A program made the position numbers and the translations under genes. This document shows, in pieces, positions 53,271-61,900 of a stretch of DNA of 64,000 nt (positions are counted from its first letter, which is position 1; every line of letters starts with the position of its first letter). The DNA lies in the NCBI GenBank assembly GCA_035532215.1, contig DATKRK010000384.1, positions 15,778-79,777 of the forward strand, in the 5' to 3' direction. Source of the stretch: JAICIG01 sp035532215. GTDB taxonomy: Bacteria > Planctomycetota > Planctomycetia > Pirellulales > JAICIG01. Under the pieces are notes generated by a model. That model saw only the letters and a program-made list of their open reading frames with translations. It had not been told where the DNA came from and searched no databases.

Positions 53271-54383
53271 TCATCGCAACCGCAGATTTCCGGACGATTT
53301 ACGTCCTCGTCCGGCTGCTTGCCTGTCCCCCAACGCCGGCGGCGTTTGCTGCGCCAGCAGGCGGCTGAAGCGGTCGGCGCCCGGAACGAGCAGGTGATGA
53401 GAATCCAGAAAGTCGTCCTCGCCGATCCATTCGCGGCCGTTGATGAGGGCCACGGAAAACTCGTCGCTCAGCCCCTTGAGGAACGCGTCGATCTGGTCCC
53501 AGGCCCCAGGCGGATACCAACTGCGGAACTCGTCGCCTTCCGGCATGAGCACCAGTGCAACCGGCATGTCCTCGGCTCGGCAAATCTCGAGCATCTCTCG
53601 GAGAGCCTGGCACGATGGCCCGCCAAGCTCGAAGTCGGAAAGTTCAGCCGCATATTCGCGGCGCGCGGTGTTCAGCGCCGCTTGATATCGCTCTGGAGTC
53701 CTCACCTGCACCGGCATGGCATTCCAGCCTCGTTCGTCGAACTTGGCGAAGAGGTGGCTGCGTCCCTCGGACGGAACAAAGGCGGGAGAGATCGTTCGCA
53801 TGATGGCGAAGCGGTGCGTATAAAAGGGCGTCCACCAGCCTCGCCACCACTCGCCAGAGAGTTGCCGTCCGGGAAAGGCGTCGCGAGTGTATCGCTCGAT
53901 TAACGGTATATCGCGGCGCCAAATCCGATCGGCCGGGTACTGTTGGAACTCGTGGGGGGGAATCAGGCCCGACAGCACTGGCGCCAAGACTTCAATCATC
54001 GTAAGGTCGGGACGAATGCCTTCCGCGAGCAAACGCTTGAGGCAAACCAACTGCGTAAACGTCCCGGCGCCAGGCAGGCCGAAATTGTATGCGACGACTG
54101 GCTGTCGCTGCTGCCGCGTCATTTCTCGTTCGAGCGTCTCCGCATCGAGACCATGCACGGTCCGTGAACTGCCCAACATGACGACGAGCGGAGTGTCGGC
54201 GGGCGCCTGCGCAATCCGGCTTTTGAGTTGGTTTAACTTGTCGCCATACAGCGGATCTCTGAGTTGCGGCATCCAGGTTTCGATGGCCGCTGCTAGCCCC
54301 AGTTGCAAGATTGCGAAAACGGCGACCGCCGTTACCAGACTCTTTCGCCCCCAATCCGAGAGTCGCGATTTGTGGAGAGACAT
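53271..54383 (-). CDS. Exported SGNH-hydrolase-like protein
   Basis: 370 residues with an N-terminal membrane/signal segment (SLVTAVAVFAILQLGLAAAI, about 15-34). VVMLGSSRTVHGLDAETLER (about 67-86) has the GSSR nucleophile-type block and the C-terminal FLDSHHLLVPGADRFSRLLA supplies the Asp-x-x-His pair expected for SGNH/DltD-like esterases. Such proteins add or remove acyl groups on surface polymers; no MBOAT acyltransferase is adjacent. The C-terminus is basic and probably unstructured. Function inferred at fold level only. Confidence 0.68.
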   Translation of the reverse strand: MSLHKSRLSDWGRKSLVTAVAVFAILQLGLAAAIETWMPQLRDPLYGDKLNQLKSRIAQAPADTPLVVMLGSSRTVHGLDAETLEREMTRQQRQPVVAYNFGLPGAGTFTQLVCLKRLLAEGIRPDLTMIEVLAPVLSGLIPPHEFQQYPADRIWRRDIPLIERYTRDAFPGRQLSGEWWRGWWTPFYTHRFAIMRTISPAFVPSEGRSHLFAKFDERGWNAMPVQVRTPERYQAALNTARREYAAELSDFELGGPSCQALREMLEICRAEDMPVALVLMPEGDEFRSWYPPGAWDQIDAFLKGLSDEFSVALINGREWIGEDDFLDSHHLLVPGADRFSRLLAQQTPPALGDRQAAGRGRKSSGNLRLR

Positions 54384-54635
54384 GCTTGCCCTGACTACGA
54401 ATGGCGGATGGCCCTTGACGGGGGCGGAATCCTACCAGACTGGCAAACTTGGTCAAGCTCGCTCGACGCGCTCGCAACCGCCCGGACTTGAACTGGCTGG
54501 AGTCCGCCCCGCCCAGAATTGCCGCGTCTCGAAATACCCGACTTTTGAACTCAACTCCCGTCGCGGGCAACGTCGATCTAGCGAGGGTGGCTCTGAAGGT
54601 CCGCGCGGCAAATGGTGAAGTGAGGAGAGTTCGGC
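54384..54635. other. Divergent intergenic region
   Basis: A 252-bp gap between the SGNH-like gene (minus) and the secreted protein at 54636 (plus). It must hold both promoters; none stood out clearly. A GAGGAGAG ribosome site precedes the ATG at 54636. Confidence 0.4.
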
Positions 54636-56054
54636 ATGCCCCGAAGCGTGCGCAATCCGGGTTGGATGATTTTGCTGGCGGCATCTTGCATGCTATCGGC
54701 CGGCAACGCGGCCCCGGCGGCCGAAAAGCACCGCCTTGAGAGCAGCCGAAGGCCTGGCGATCTTACTGCGGTGCGAGTCGAGCTTGAGGTCGGCGGCGAG
54801 CTGAAAGTCGTGGCGGACGGCAAAGTCAAGCCGCTTAAAATGAACGTCATGGGCAAATTGGCCTACGAAGAGAAGCTGCTCGGCGTTCTTGCAGACAAGT
54901 CGGCTGGAATGCGATATGCCCGGCACTACGACCAGGCCGAGGCGAAAATCAACATCGAAAATGGCGAAATCCTGCCTCGATTGCGCGATGAGCGGAGACT
55001 GATCGTCGTCGACGCCGCCGCAGTTCAAACGCTGCTGTTCAGCCCGCAAGGACCGTTGACTCGCGAGGAATTGGATCTGCTGGATGTGCCTGGAAATAGC
55101 GTTTGGCTCGAAGAGTTGCTGCCCGCCAAACCTGTGGCGATCGGCGATCAATGGCGGCATAGCGATCAGTTGCTGGCTTCATTGTTAGGCTTGGACGCCG
55201 TGAGCCAATCGGACGTGACGAGTGAACTGAAAGCCATCGACGCCGAAAACGCCCGCTTCGAACTGTCGGGCGAAGTTCACGGCGCGATCGGCGGCGTGGC
55301 GACCGAAATCAGCCTCAAGGCCAAATACCGTTTTGATCGAAAACGGCGCCGCGTCGCCTGGGCCGGTCTGTTGGTCAAGGAAAAGCGTTCGGTCGGCCAC
55401 GTGGCGACCGGCCTGGACGTCGTAGCGAAGATGCAGATCGCTTTGTCGCCCCGCGCCGAGCCGAAGCATTTGCCCGCGAGTCTGCTTAAGCGGATATCGC
55501 TCGACTCGCCGGCTCAGCCGACGACGCTCGAATGCCAGTCGCCGACCGGCAAATTCCGCTTTCAGCACAGCCGCGGCTGGCACGTGATGAACGATGCGAG
55601 CGAGGTGCTGACCATGCGTTACGTCGATCGAGGAGAACTGGTGGCCCAGTGCAACGTGTCGGCGCCGCCCGATGCCGAGCCTGGCAAAAGCCCGACGCTC
55701 GCCTCGTTTCAGCGTGAAATTCAAACCGGGCTCGATAAGAGTTTCGGCCAATTCATTCAAGCGTCGGAATCGGTCACTTCCGCGGGACACGTCGTCTATC
55801 GCGTCGTCGCCGAAGGCAAGGTCTCTGAATTGCCCATTCAATGGCGTTATTACTTGGTGGCCGACGACCAAGGGCGCCAGGCGATCTACGCCTTCACGCT
55901 CGAAAGCGAGCTGGCCGCGCAGCTCGGCGACGCCGACCAGGAACTGGTTTCCACGCTGGAGTTCGTCAAGAGGCCGGGCGGCTCAGGCCGGCCGACCCCG
56001 GTCGATGCGGCGACGCCCAAAGTCAGCAAAAAGGTGCAGGCAAAGCGCAGGTAG
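54636..56054 (+). CDS. Exported protein, unknown function
   Basis: 472 residues with a signal peptide (WMILLAASCMLSAGNAAPAA, about residues 10-29). The body alternates short beta strands; ELLPAKPVAIGDQWRHSDQL and VATEISLKAKYRFDRKRRRV resemble planctomycete exported proteins of unknown function. A second domain from about residue 300 contains SPTGKFRFQHSRGWHVMND. The tail is basic (KVSKKVQAKRR). No catalytic motif recognised. ATG 54636 has a good ribosome site. Confidence 0.75.
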   Translation: MPRSVRNPGWMILLAASCMLSAGNAAPAAEKHRLESSRRPGDLTAVRVELEVGGELKVVADGKVKPLKMNVMGKLAYEEKLLGVLADKSAGMRYARHYDQAEAKINIENGEILPRLRDERRLIVVDAAAVQTLLFSPQGPLTREELDLLDVPGNSVWLEELLPAKPVAIGDQWRHSDQLLASLLGLDAVSQSDVTSELKAIDAENARFELSGEVHGAIGGVATEISLKAKYRFDRKRRRVAWAGLLVKEKRSVGHVATGLDVVAKMQIALSPRAEPKHLPASLLKRISLDSPAQPTTLECQSPTGKFRFQHSRGWHVMNDASEVLTMRYVDRGELVAQCNVSAPPDAEPGKSPTLASFQREIQTGLDKSFGQFIQASESVTSAGHVVYRVVAEGKVSELPIQWRYYLVADDQGRQAIYAFTLESELAAQLGDADQELVSTLEFVKRPGGSGRPTPVDAATPKVSKKVQAKRR

Positions 56055-56138
56055 GAGCGGCCGCAAACTGCCTGACTCGCTGGCAACTTTTCTTTTCGCA
56101 AGCTGTTGGATAGGCTTCCTTGGAAAGAGGAGCCTGCC

Positions 56139-56933
56139 ATGATCCGTCGCGCGATACGAGACGAAACAGGCGCTGAATGCTGGCTGCTCATTTCTCAGGT
56201 CGAGCACGCCCGCGTGAGCGGGTTGCTGGCCGAACGATGGGATCCAGCCCCATTTGATCGGCTCAATTGCCGCGAAGAGCTGCTGGCGGCCATTCGCCGC
56301 CACGACGACGGCTGGGCCGATTGGGAACGCACGGCCGGCGTCGACCCAGAATCGGGCCGCCCGCTGAGTTTTACGGAAATGCCGCTGGCCGAGTCCCTAG
56401 CGATTTGGCGAGCTTCGATCGCGTCCGCGGGCCGGCACGGCGACCTGGCCGGGCATGTAGTCAGCGCTCACTTTTGCAGTTTATTGCAGCGATTTTCGTC
56501 GAACTGGCGAAACGACCCGGCGAAAGCCGCCATTGCGGGCGAGTTTTTAGCCTGCCAGCAGGGATACCAGGCCGAATGCCTGAAGACATGGAGTCGACGG
56601 GCAAACGTTAGCGATGCCCCCGCAATCGCCGGAGCGGCCCTGAAGGTGCTCCAGGTCTTCGACGCGCTTAGCCTATGGCTCTGTTGCTCGGAGCACCCCC
56701 TTCCGGAAACGTTCGAATTGCCTGGGGGCTCAGCTACAACCATTCGCTCCGTCGCCCCCTCGGAGGCGGAGATTTCCCCCTGGCCCTTTGCGATGCCGAG
56801 GTTGGAAATCGAGGTGGCGGGCCGTTCGGTCCCCGCAATTCGCTATCGGAGCCGAGCGGACCTGGCGGTCTCTCCGGCCACGCAAGCCAAGCTTAAATGG
56901 GTGCTTCTAGGGGGTTTGGGTAAAAAAGCTTGA
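56139..56933 (+). CDS. DUF3891 family protein
   Basis: 264 residues. The DUF3891 pattern is visible: VEHARVSGLLAERWD near the start, AIRRHDDGWADWE (residues 47-59) and VVSAHFCSLLQRF. The repeated His/Asp positions (EHA, HDDG, SAH) look like an HD-type metal site, so a metal-dependent hydrolase fold is likely, but no activity is known. The ATG 56139, after AGAGGAG, is chosen over 56106. Confidence 0.8.
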   Translation: MIRRAIRDETGAECWLLISQVEHARVSGLLAERWDPAPFDRLNCREELLAAIRRHDDGWADWERTAGVDPESGRPLSFTEMPLAESLAIWRASIASAGRHGDLAGHVVSAHFCSLLQRFSSNWRNDPAKAAIAGEFLACQQGYQAECLKTWSRRANVSDAPAIAGAALKVLQVFDALSLWLCCSEHPLPETFELPGGSATTIRSVAPSEAEISPWPFAMPRLEIEVAGRSVPAIRYRSRADLAVSPATQAKLKWVLLGGLGKKA

Positions 56934-57010
56934 CCGGCGGCGAAAAGTCCAAGTAGACTATAAAGTTCGGAGATTCTTCCTTTCCGCAAGTCGTCTGCAA
57001 AGGTTGGCAC

Positions 57011-58057
57011 ATGCGTGCAGTTTCTGGCAAATGGGGGCGCGTAACTGCCCTGACCGCAAGCATTGCGCTGGTCGCTGGCATCGTTCAGGCCCAGGCCCCT
57101 TCCGCGGGAAATCGTGCCAGCGGCAAGGCATCGACAGATACGGCCGGGCGTTTCCGCGCCCTCGCGCCAGGCGTCGAGATTACGATTCCTGCCGAGCAGG
57201 ACTACGAAGCGGTTTCCAGCCGTCACGACTTGGTGGAAGTGCTCGCTTCCGATCCTGAATTCGGCGCCAGGCCCAAGGCCAACCGCACGTCGCCGGCCAA
57301 AGACGTCAAAGTCGCCCACGACGTCTGGACGCTTGAATTCACCTTCAAGCCAATGCGAATGATCGAGGTCGACGTGCCGTCGAAGCTGGGGCGATTCGAC
57401 CGGAAACAGATCTGGTACCTGATTTACCGCGTCAAAAACAACGGCAAAGTGTTGCACCAAACCACCAGCGACGACGGCAAGGTGACGGTCGCCGAGATCG
57501 ACGCGCCCGGCCCGATCCGCTTTGTGCCCGAATTCCGCCTGGAAAGCTGGGACACCGGCAAGGTCTACCCAGATCACATCATTCCCGTCGCGATTCCAGG
57601 AATCGAGAAGCGTGAAGACGCCGGCCGCCGCTTAGCGAACGTCAAGCAGGTGCTGCCCGAGAATCCCTCGCGGCTGTTCAACACGATCGAGATGGAACGG
57701 GAGATTCCCGCCAGCCCTGAAGGCCAGGATCTTGGCTTTTGGGGCGTCGCCACCTGGGAAGACATCGACCCGAGCACCGACCACTTTTCGGTCTACATCC
57801 GGGGGTTGACCAACGCCTATCGTTGGGAAGACGCCCAGCAAGGCGACCCTCCGGGCTATGTGTTCAAAGCGGGCGATCCACCGGGCAAAGGACGCCGATT
57901 GCTGCAGAAGACGCTTCGACTCAATTTCTGGCGTCCCAGCGACAAGTATTACGAGCACGAGGACGAAATCCGCTACGGCTTCTTCGAAGAATCGGGCGAC
58001 GAACGCTTCAATTTGAAGCCGGAAGAGAAGGTTGACTATCTCTGGGTTTATCGCTAA
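57011..58057 (+). CDS. Exported protein, unknown function
   Basis: 348 residues with a signal peptide (VTALTASIALVAGIVQAQAP, about 11-30). The body has KQIWYLIYRVKNNGKVLHQT (about 137-156), FVPEFRLESWDTGKVYPDHI, LGFWGVATWEDIDPSTDHFS and VYIRGLTNAYRWED. It resembles conserved planctomycete exported proteins. No motif suggests an enzyme. ATG 57011; neighbours are unrelated in strand pattern but share direction. Confidence 0.75.
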   Translation: MRAVSGKWGRVTALTASIALVAGIVQAQAPSAGNRASGKASTDTAGRFRALAPGVEITIPAEQDYEAVSSRHDLVEVLASDPEFGARPKANRTSPAKDVKVAHDVWTLEFTFKPMRMIEVDVPSKLGRFDRKQIWYLIYRVKNNGKVLHQTTSDDGKVTVAEIDAPGPIRFVPEFRLESWDTGKVYPDHIIPVAIPGIEKREDAGRRLANVKQVLPENPSRLFNTIEMEREIPASPEGQDLGFWGVATWEDIDPSTDHFSVYIRGLTNAYRWEDAQQGDPPGYVFKAGDPPGKGRRLLQKTLRLNFWRPSDKYYEHEDEIRYGFFEESGDERFNLKPEEKVDYLWVYR

Positions 58058-58116
58058 ACATTAGGATTCGCCGCTGGCACGGGCGGCGTGACAGGTTTCG
58101 AGACGCAGAACAATTC

Positions 58117-58168
58117 GTAAGTCAGGCTTTCCAGCCTGAATTTTGTCAGGCTGGAAAGCCTGACCTAC
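58117..58168. repeat. Dispersed palindrome family A, copy 3
   Basis: Arms 58117-58139 and 58145-58168 match the other copies except for one base (GTAAGTC for GTAGGTC). It lies 32 bp upstream of the rpmA ATG. Confidence 0.8.
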
Positions 58169-58199
58169 GGCTGGTGCAGCATAGCGGAGATTTTCGACC

Positions 58200-58448
58200 A
58201 TGGCGCATAAAAAGGGACAAGGCTCCAGCCGCAATGGACGTGATTCGAACGGCCAGCGTCGCGGCGTCAAGCGGTTCGGCGGCCAGCAAGTCTGGGCCGG
58301 CAATATCCTGGTCCGCCAGGTCGGCAACCGCTTCTTTCCCGGCAAAGGGGTCGGGCAGGGCAACGACTACACCTTGTTCGCACTGGTCGACGGTTACGTC
58401 AAATTCGATCGCGGCGGCCGCCGCGTCAATATTGTCGACGCCGTCTAA
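58200..58448 (+). CDS. rpmA: 50S ribosomal protein L27
   Basis: 82 residues: [20 protein letters not shown] at the N-terminus (the peptidyl-transferase-centre tail), [20 protein letters not shown], then [20 protein letters not shown]. Full length. It is next to obgE, as in many bacteria, but rplU, usually upstream, is not present here. ATG 58200. Confidence 0.97.
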   Translation: MAHKKGQGSSRNGRDSNGQRRGVKRFGGQQVWAGNILVRQVGNRFFPGKGVGQGNDYTLFALVDGYVKFDRGGRRVNIVDAV

Positions 58449-58462
58449 CGGGCGGCCAAAAA

Positions 58463-58550
58463 CAAAAAGGTGTCAGGAACCCTTTTTGAGAAAACAACGG
58501 CGGCGTGGACGCCAATCGACGAGGCAAAAAGGGTTCCTGACACCTTTTTG
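58463..58550. repeat. 26-bp perfect inverted repeat between rpmA and obgE
   Basis: CAAAAAGGTGTCAGGAACCC continues TTTTTG at 58463-58488, and 58525-58550 is its exact reverse complement, with a 36-bp loop. It could act as a terminator for rpmA (a run of T closes each arm) or form an RNA hairpin that separates rpmA and obgE expression. Confidence 0.8.
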
Positions 58551-58566
58551 TGCGGCTTTTCTCCCG

Positions 58567-59577
58567 ATGTTCGTCGACCGCGTAAAAATTCAGGTGCAGG
58601 GCGGCCAAGGCGGCAAGGGGTGCGTCAGCTTCCGGCGCGAGAAATACATTCCGCGCGGCGGTCCTGACGGCGGCGACGGCGGCGATGGCGGCAGCGTAAT
58701 CATTTTGGCCGAGGCCGGCGTCGACAGCCTAGCCTCGCTCTCTCAGCGCAAGCATTGGCGGGCCGCTTCGGGCGAGCCCGGCAGCGGCGCCAACCGCCAC
58801 GGCAAAAGCGCCCAGGATCTCATCATTCGCGTCCCGCCGGGCACGACCGTCGTCGATGAACCTGGCGGATTCATCCTGAAGGATTTGGCGCGCGCGGGCG
58901 ATCGGGTGATTTCCGCGCAGGGCGGACGCGGCGGCAAAGGCAACTTGCGGTTCAAAACTTCGACGAATCGCGCGCCGCGTGAGAGCACTCCCGGCGAACC
59001 GGGTGAAACTCGCGAGATCGTGCTCGAATTGAAAGTCATCGCCGACGTCGGGCTGATCGGCAAACCGAACGCCGGCAAGAGTACGCTGTTGAGTCGCTTG
59101 TCGCGAGCCCAGCCTGAGATCGCCGACTACCCGTTCACAACCAAATTCCCCAATCTCGGCCAGGTGCAAATCGATTTCGAGCGGAGTTTCATTCTGGCCG
59201 ATATTCCGGGGCTGATCGAAGGGGCGCACGCTGGCCACGGCTTGGGGCACGAATTCTTGCGGCACATTCAGCGGGCCGGAATCCTGGTGCACCTGGTGGA
59301 ACCGCAGCCGATGGACGGCAGCGAGCCGCTGGCCAACTATCACGCGATCCGCGACGAGTTGAAGCTCTACGACCCGGCCTTGGTCGAGCGACCGGAAATC
59401 GTCGTCGTCTCGAAGGCGGAACTGCCCGCCGCGATGGACGTGCAACAACGCCTGAGCGAGGATCTCAAGCGCGAGGTGTTGGCAATTTCAGCCGTCACGG
59501 GCGTCGGGCTCGACAAGTTGCTGTACGCGATCGCGCGCGAACTCGAGACGCGGCGGCTTGCCGTCGCCGCTGAATGA
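58567..59577 (+). CDS. obgE: Obg GTPase
   Basis: 336 residues. The Gly-rich Obg domain (QGGQGGKGCVSFRREKYIPR, GGPDGGDGGDGGSVIILAEA) comes first, then the G domain with GKPNAGKSTLLS, TKFPNLG (switch), ADIPGLIEGAHAGHGLGHEF and SKAEL in place of NKxD. Obg acts in 50S assembly and stress signalling. The C-terminal domain of long Obgs is absent. ATG 58567. Confidence 0.95.
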   Translation: MFVDRVKIQVQGGQGGKGCVSFRREKYIPRGGPDGGDGGDGGSVIILAEAGVDSLASLSQRKHWRAASGEPGSGANRHGKSAQDLIIRVPPGTTVVDEPGGFILKDLARAGDRVISAQGGRGGKGNLRFKTSTNRAPRESTPGEPGETREIVLELKVIADVGLIGKPNAGKSTLLSRLSRAQPEIADYPFTTKFPNLGQVQIDFERSFILADIPGLIEGAHAGHGLGHEFLRHIQRAGILVHLVEPQPMDGSEPLANYHAIRDELKLYDPALVERPEIVVVSKAELPAAMDVQQRLSEDLKREVLAISAVTGVGLDKLLYAIARELETRRLAVAAE

Positions 59578-59598
59578 AACGGGGCCGGATTCCACCGT

Positions 59599-60396
59599 AT
59601 GACAAGCTCGATTCGCTTTCCCTTGGTGGCCGTCGATATCGGCAACAGTCGCATCAAATTGGGCCTGTTCGCCTCGCCGCCCGACGCAGCCGCAGCCGGT
59701 CTGCCCGCGCCCTCGCAAACGCTCGCTCTGGAGCCTGAGCCCGAACGGTTTCACGAAATCGCGGCCTGGCTAGGGCCGGCGATGCCGCCACACACCGTTA
59801 CATGGTGGATCGGCAGCGTGCAGCGAAACGTCACGGTGCGGTTGGTCGATTGGCTGCGTCAAGCAGACGTCTCCCAGATGATGCTGCTCTCGGCCAGCGA
59901 TTTGCCTCTGGCGGTTCGCCTGCCTCGGCCCGATATGGTGGGCGTCGATCGGCTTCTGGGGGCTGTGGCCGCCAATCGCCTCCGGACCGACGGTCAGGGG
60001 GCGATCGTCGTCGATTTGGGTACGGCCATCACCGTCGACCTGGTGTCGTCGAACGGCGAATTTCTTGGGGGCGCCATCTTGCCGGGCATCGGCATTTCGG
60101 CCAGGGCGCTCAACCAGTTCACCGACTTGTTGCCGCTGGTAAAAATGCACGAATTGGCCGAACCGCCGCCGGCCCTGGGTTCGAACACGATCGAAGCGAT
60201 GTGCTCGGGCTTGTATTGGGGCGCCGTCGGCGGGGTCAAGCAATTGATCGAGTTGCTCGGCGGTTCGATCACCGGCGAGCCGGCTATTTTTCTGACGGGC
60301 GGCGCTGCTCCGGCCGTGGCAGGGCTCCTCTCGCAGTCGGCTCGCTACGAACCGCATTTGACCTTGGCTGGCATCGCATTGGCGGCGGCGCAATGA
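59599..60396 (+). CDS. coaX: Type III pantothenate kinase
   Basis: 265 residues. CoaX phosphorylates pantothenate, the first step of coenzyme A synthesis. Visible: phosphate-1 motif VAVDIGNSRIKLGLF, GVDRLLGAVAANRL, the phosphate-2 block AIVVDLGTAITVDLV, and GGAILPGIGISARALNQF. The ATG 59599 overlaps no gene; the stop overlaps the next start (ATGA) at 60393. Confidence 0.95.
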   Translation: MTSSIRFPLVAVDIGNSRIKLGLFASPPDAAAAGLPAPSQTLALEPEPERFHEIAAWLGPAMPPHTVTWWIGSVQRNVTVRLVDWLRQADVSQMMLLSASDLPLAVRLPRPDMVGVDRLLGAVAANRLRTDGQGAIVVDLGTAITVDLVSSNGEFLGGAILPGIGISARALNQFTDLLPLVKMHELAEPPPALGSNTIEAMCSGLYWGAVGGVKQLIELLGGSITGEPAIFLTGGAAPAVAGLLSQSARYEPHLTLAGIALAAAQ

Positions 60397-61529
60397 TTGG
60401 CGTCTGCCGGGCGGTGGTGCTCACCCCTGCGGGACGCGGAGCCGTCGCCACCGTGCTGGTGGAAGGCCCCGCGGCCGCACGGCTCGTGGGCCGTTTCTTC
60501 GCTTCGGCGAGCGGAAAGCCGCTGGAAAGACATCGGCTGGGAAGCATCGCCTTCGGCCGCTGGCATTCGGCCGCCGGCGAAGAGTTGGTCGTATCCCGGC
60601 GGTCGGTCGAACAGGTGGAGATCCATTGCCACGGCGGCCAGGCCGCGGTCGCCGCAGTGCTCGAAGCCCTCGAAACCGCCGGCTGCACGGCGCAACCCTG
60701 GACCGAGTGGATCGCGGAGCGCGGCGGCGATCGCATTCAGTCGCAAGCCGTCGAAGCCCTGTCTCGCGCAGCGACCGATCGCACGGCGGCCATTTTACTC
60801 GATCAATTCAACGGCGCGCTCGCCGCGGCGATCGAAGCGATGCTACGCTTGCTTGCCCGAAGCGATGCCGCAAGCCTTGCCGCGGCCCAGGCGGCGCTCA
60901 ACGCGCTCCAAGCGAACATCGCCGTCGGCCGCCATTTGATGGCGCCGTTTAGCGTCGTGCTGGCCGGCCGACCCAACGTGGGCAAGAGCAGCCTGATTAA
61001 CGCAATTGTGGGCTATCGCCGCTCGATCGTCTTCGACCAGCCGGGTACGACCCGCGACGTAGTCACGGCCGCCACGGCGCTAGACGGCTGGCCGGTCGAA
61101 CTCGCCGATACGGCCGGTTTGCGCGTTGGCGAAGATTTGCTCGAACAAGAGGGCGTATCGCGAGCCGAAATGAGCCTGGCGGCGGCCGACTTGCGAGTGC
61201 TGGTTTTCGACCGTTCGCGCGCCTGGTCCGCCGAGGATCAGGAGTTGCATGAAGCGTGGCCTGATGCCGTCGTAGTCCATCATAAAGCCGATTTACCCGC
61301 GGTCGGCAGGCCTGCTCGCCCCCCTGGCATCAGTACGAGCGTTTTGACGTCGACCGGCGTCGATGCGTTGATCGGCGCCGTGGTCGCCCGGCTGGCGCCC
61401 GCTCCCCCGGCGCCGGGGTCGGCAGTGCCCTTTGACGAATCGCACTTTCAAGCGATCTTGCTCGCTGCAGAATCGCTGGCTCGCGGGGAATCGGCGGGCG
61501 CCGCCCTGGCTTTGCAATCCCTCTTGTAA
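60393..61529 (+). CDS. mnmE: MnmE-like GTPase lacking the C-terminal cysteine motif
   Basis: 378 residues. An N-terminal MnmE/TrmE-type region (VCRAVVLTPAGRGAVATVLV, VEIHCHGG) is followed by helices and a G domain: GRPNVGKSSLIN, PGTTRDVV, DTAGLRV, with HKAD for NKxD. MnmE modifies tRNA wobble uridine and normally ends in C-[IL]-G-K; here the end is FDESHFQAILLAAESLAR, then ALQSLL, without that Cys. It may be a divergent paralog rather than the tRNA enzyme. Starts inside the coaX stop (ATGA). Confidence 0.78.
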   Translation: MIGVCRAVVLTPAGRGAVATVLVEGPAAARLVGRFFASASGKPLERHRLGSIAFGRWHSAAGEELVVSRRSVEQVEIHCHGGQAAVAAVLEALETAGCTAQPWTEWIAERGGDRIQSQAVEALSRAATDRTAAILLDQFNGALAAAIEAMLRLLARSDAASLAAAQAALNALQANIAVGRHLMAPFSVVLAGRPNVGKSSLINAIVGYRRSIVFDQPGTTRDVVTAATALDGWPVELADTAGLRVGEDLLEQEGVSRAEMSLAAADLRVLVFDRSRAWSAEDQELHEAWPDAVVVHHKADLPAVGRPARPPGISTSVLTSTGVDALIGAVVARLAPAPPAPGSAVPFDESHFQAILLAAESLARGESAGAALALQSLL

Positions 61530-61900
61530 GATGGCTACGGGTTGGATCGCGCAGGGGGCAGCAAGCGAGCCCTCTTTCCCAAACCACGAAGTCTTTGGAG
61601 TTTGCCGCTTTCGCCTGTTCGCACGTCGATTGAGATCGCCGACGTAAATGGTCGAAAGTAGGGGTTCGGGCGGTTGATTCTGTAGGGAGCGCCCTCTGTG
61701 GCGTTCCGGAAAGCATGAATCGACGCGATTTCCGCACTCCTCGGCACGCCACAGAGGGCGTGCCCTACGGACTGCACTCCGAACGTGGACTTACGCCCGA
61801 CTTAAGTTTGCCAACCTGGAGAGCCGTATAGACGCCGCGGCCCGTCTCGATATACTTGCCGAGCTTGCGGATTTCCGCGGTGTTCAAGGAGGAACACGCT
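61530..61900. other. Intergenic region
   Basis: A 371-bp gap. It contains the family B palindrome (61682-61769) and the ribosome site AAGGAGG just before 61901. No gene seen. Confidence 0.5.
61682..61769. repeat. Dispersed palindrome family B, copy 2
   Basis: GTAGGGAGCGCCCTCTGTGG CGTTCCG (left, 61682-61708) pairs with GGCACGCCACAGAGGGCGTG CCCTAC (right, 61744-61769), with few mismatches. Related to 17422-17449. Confidence 0.7.
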
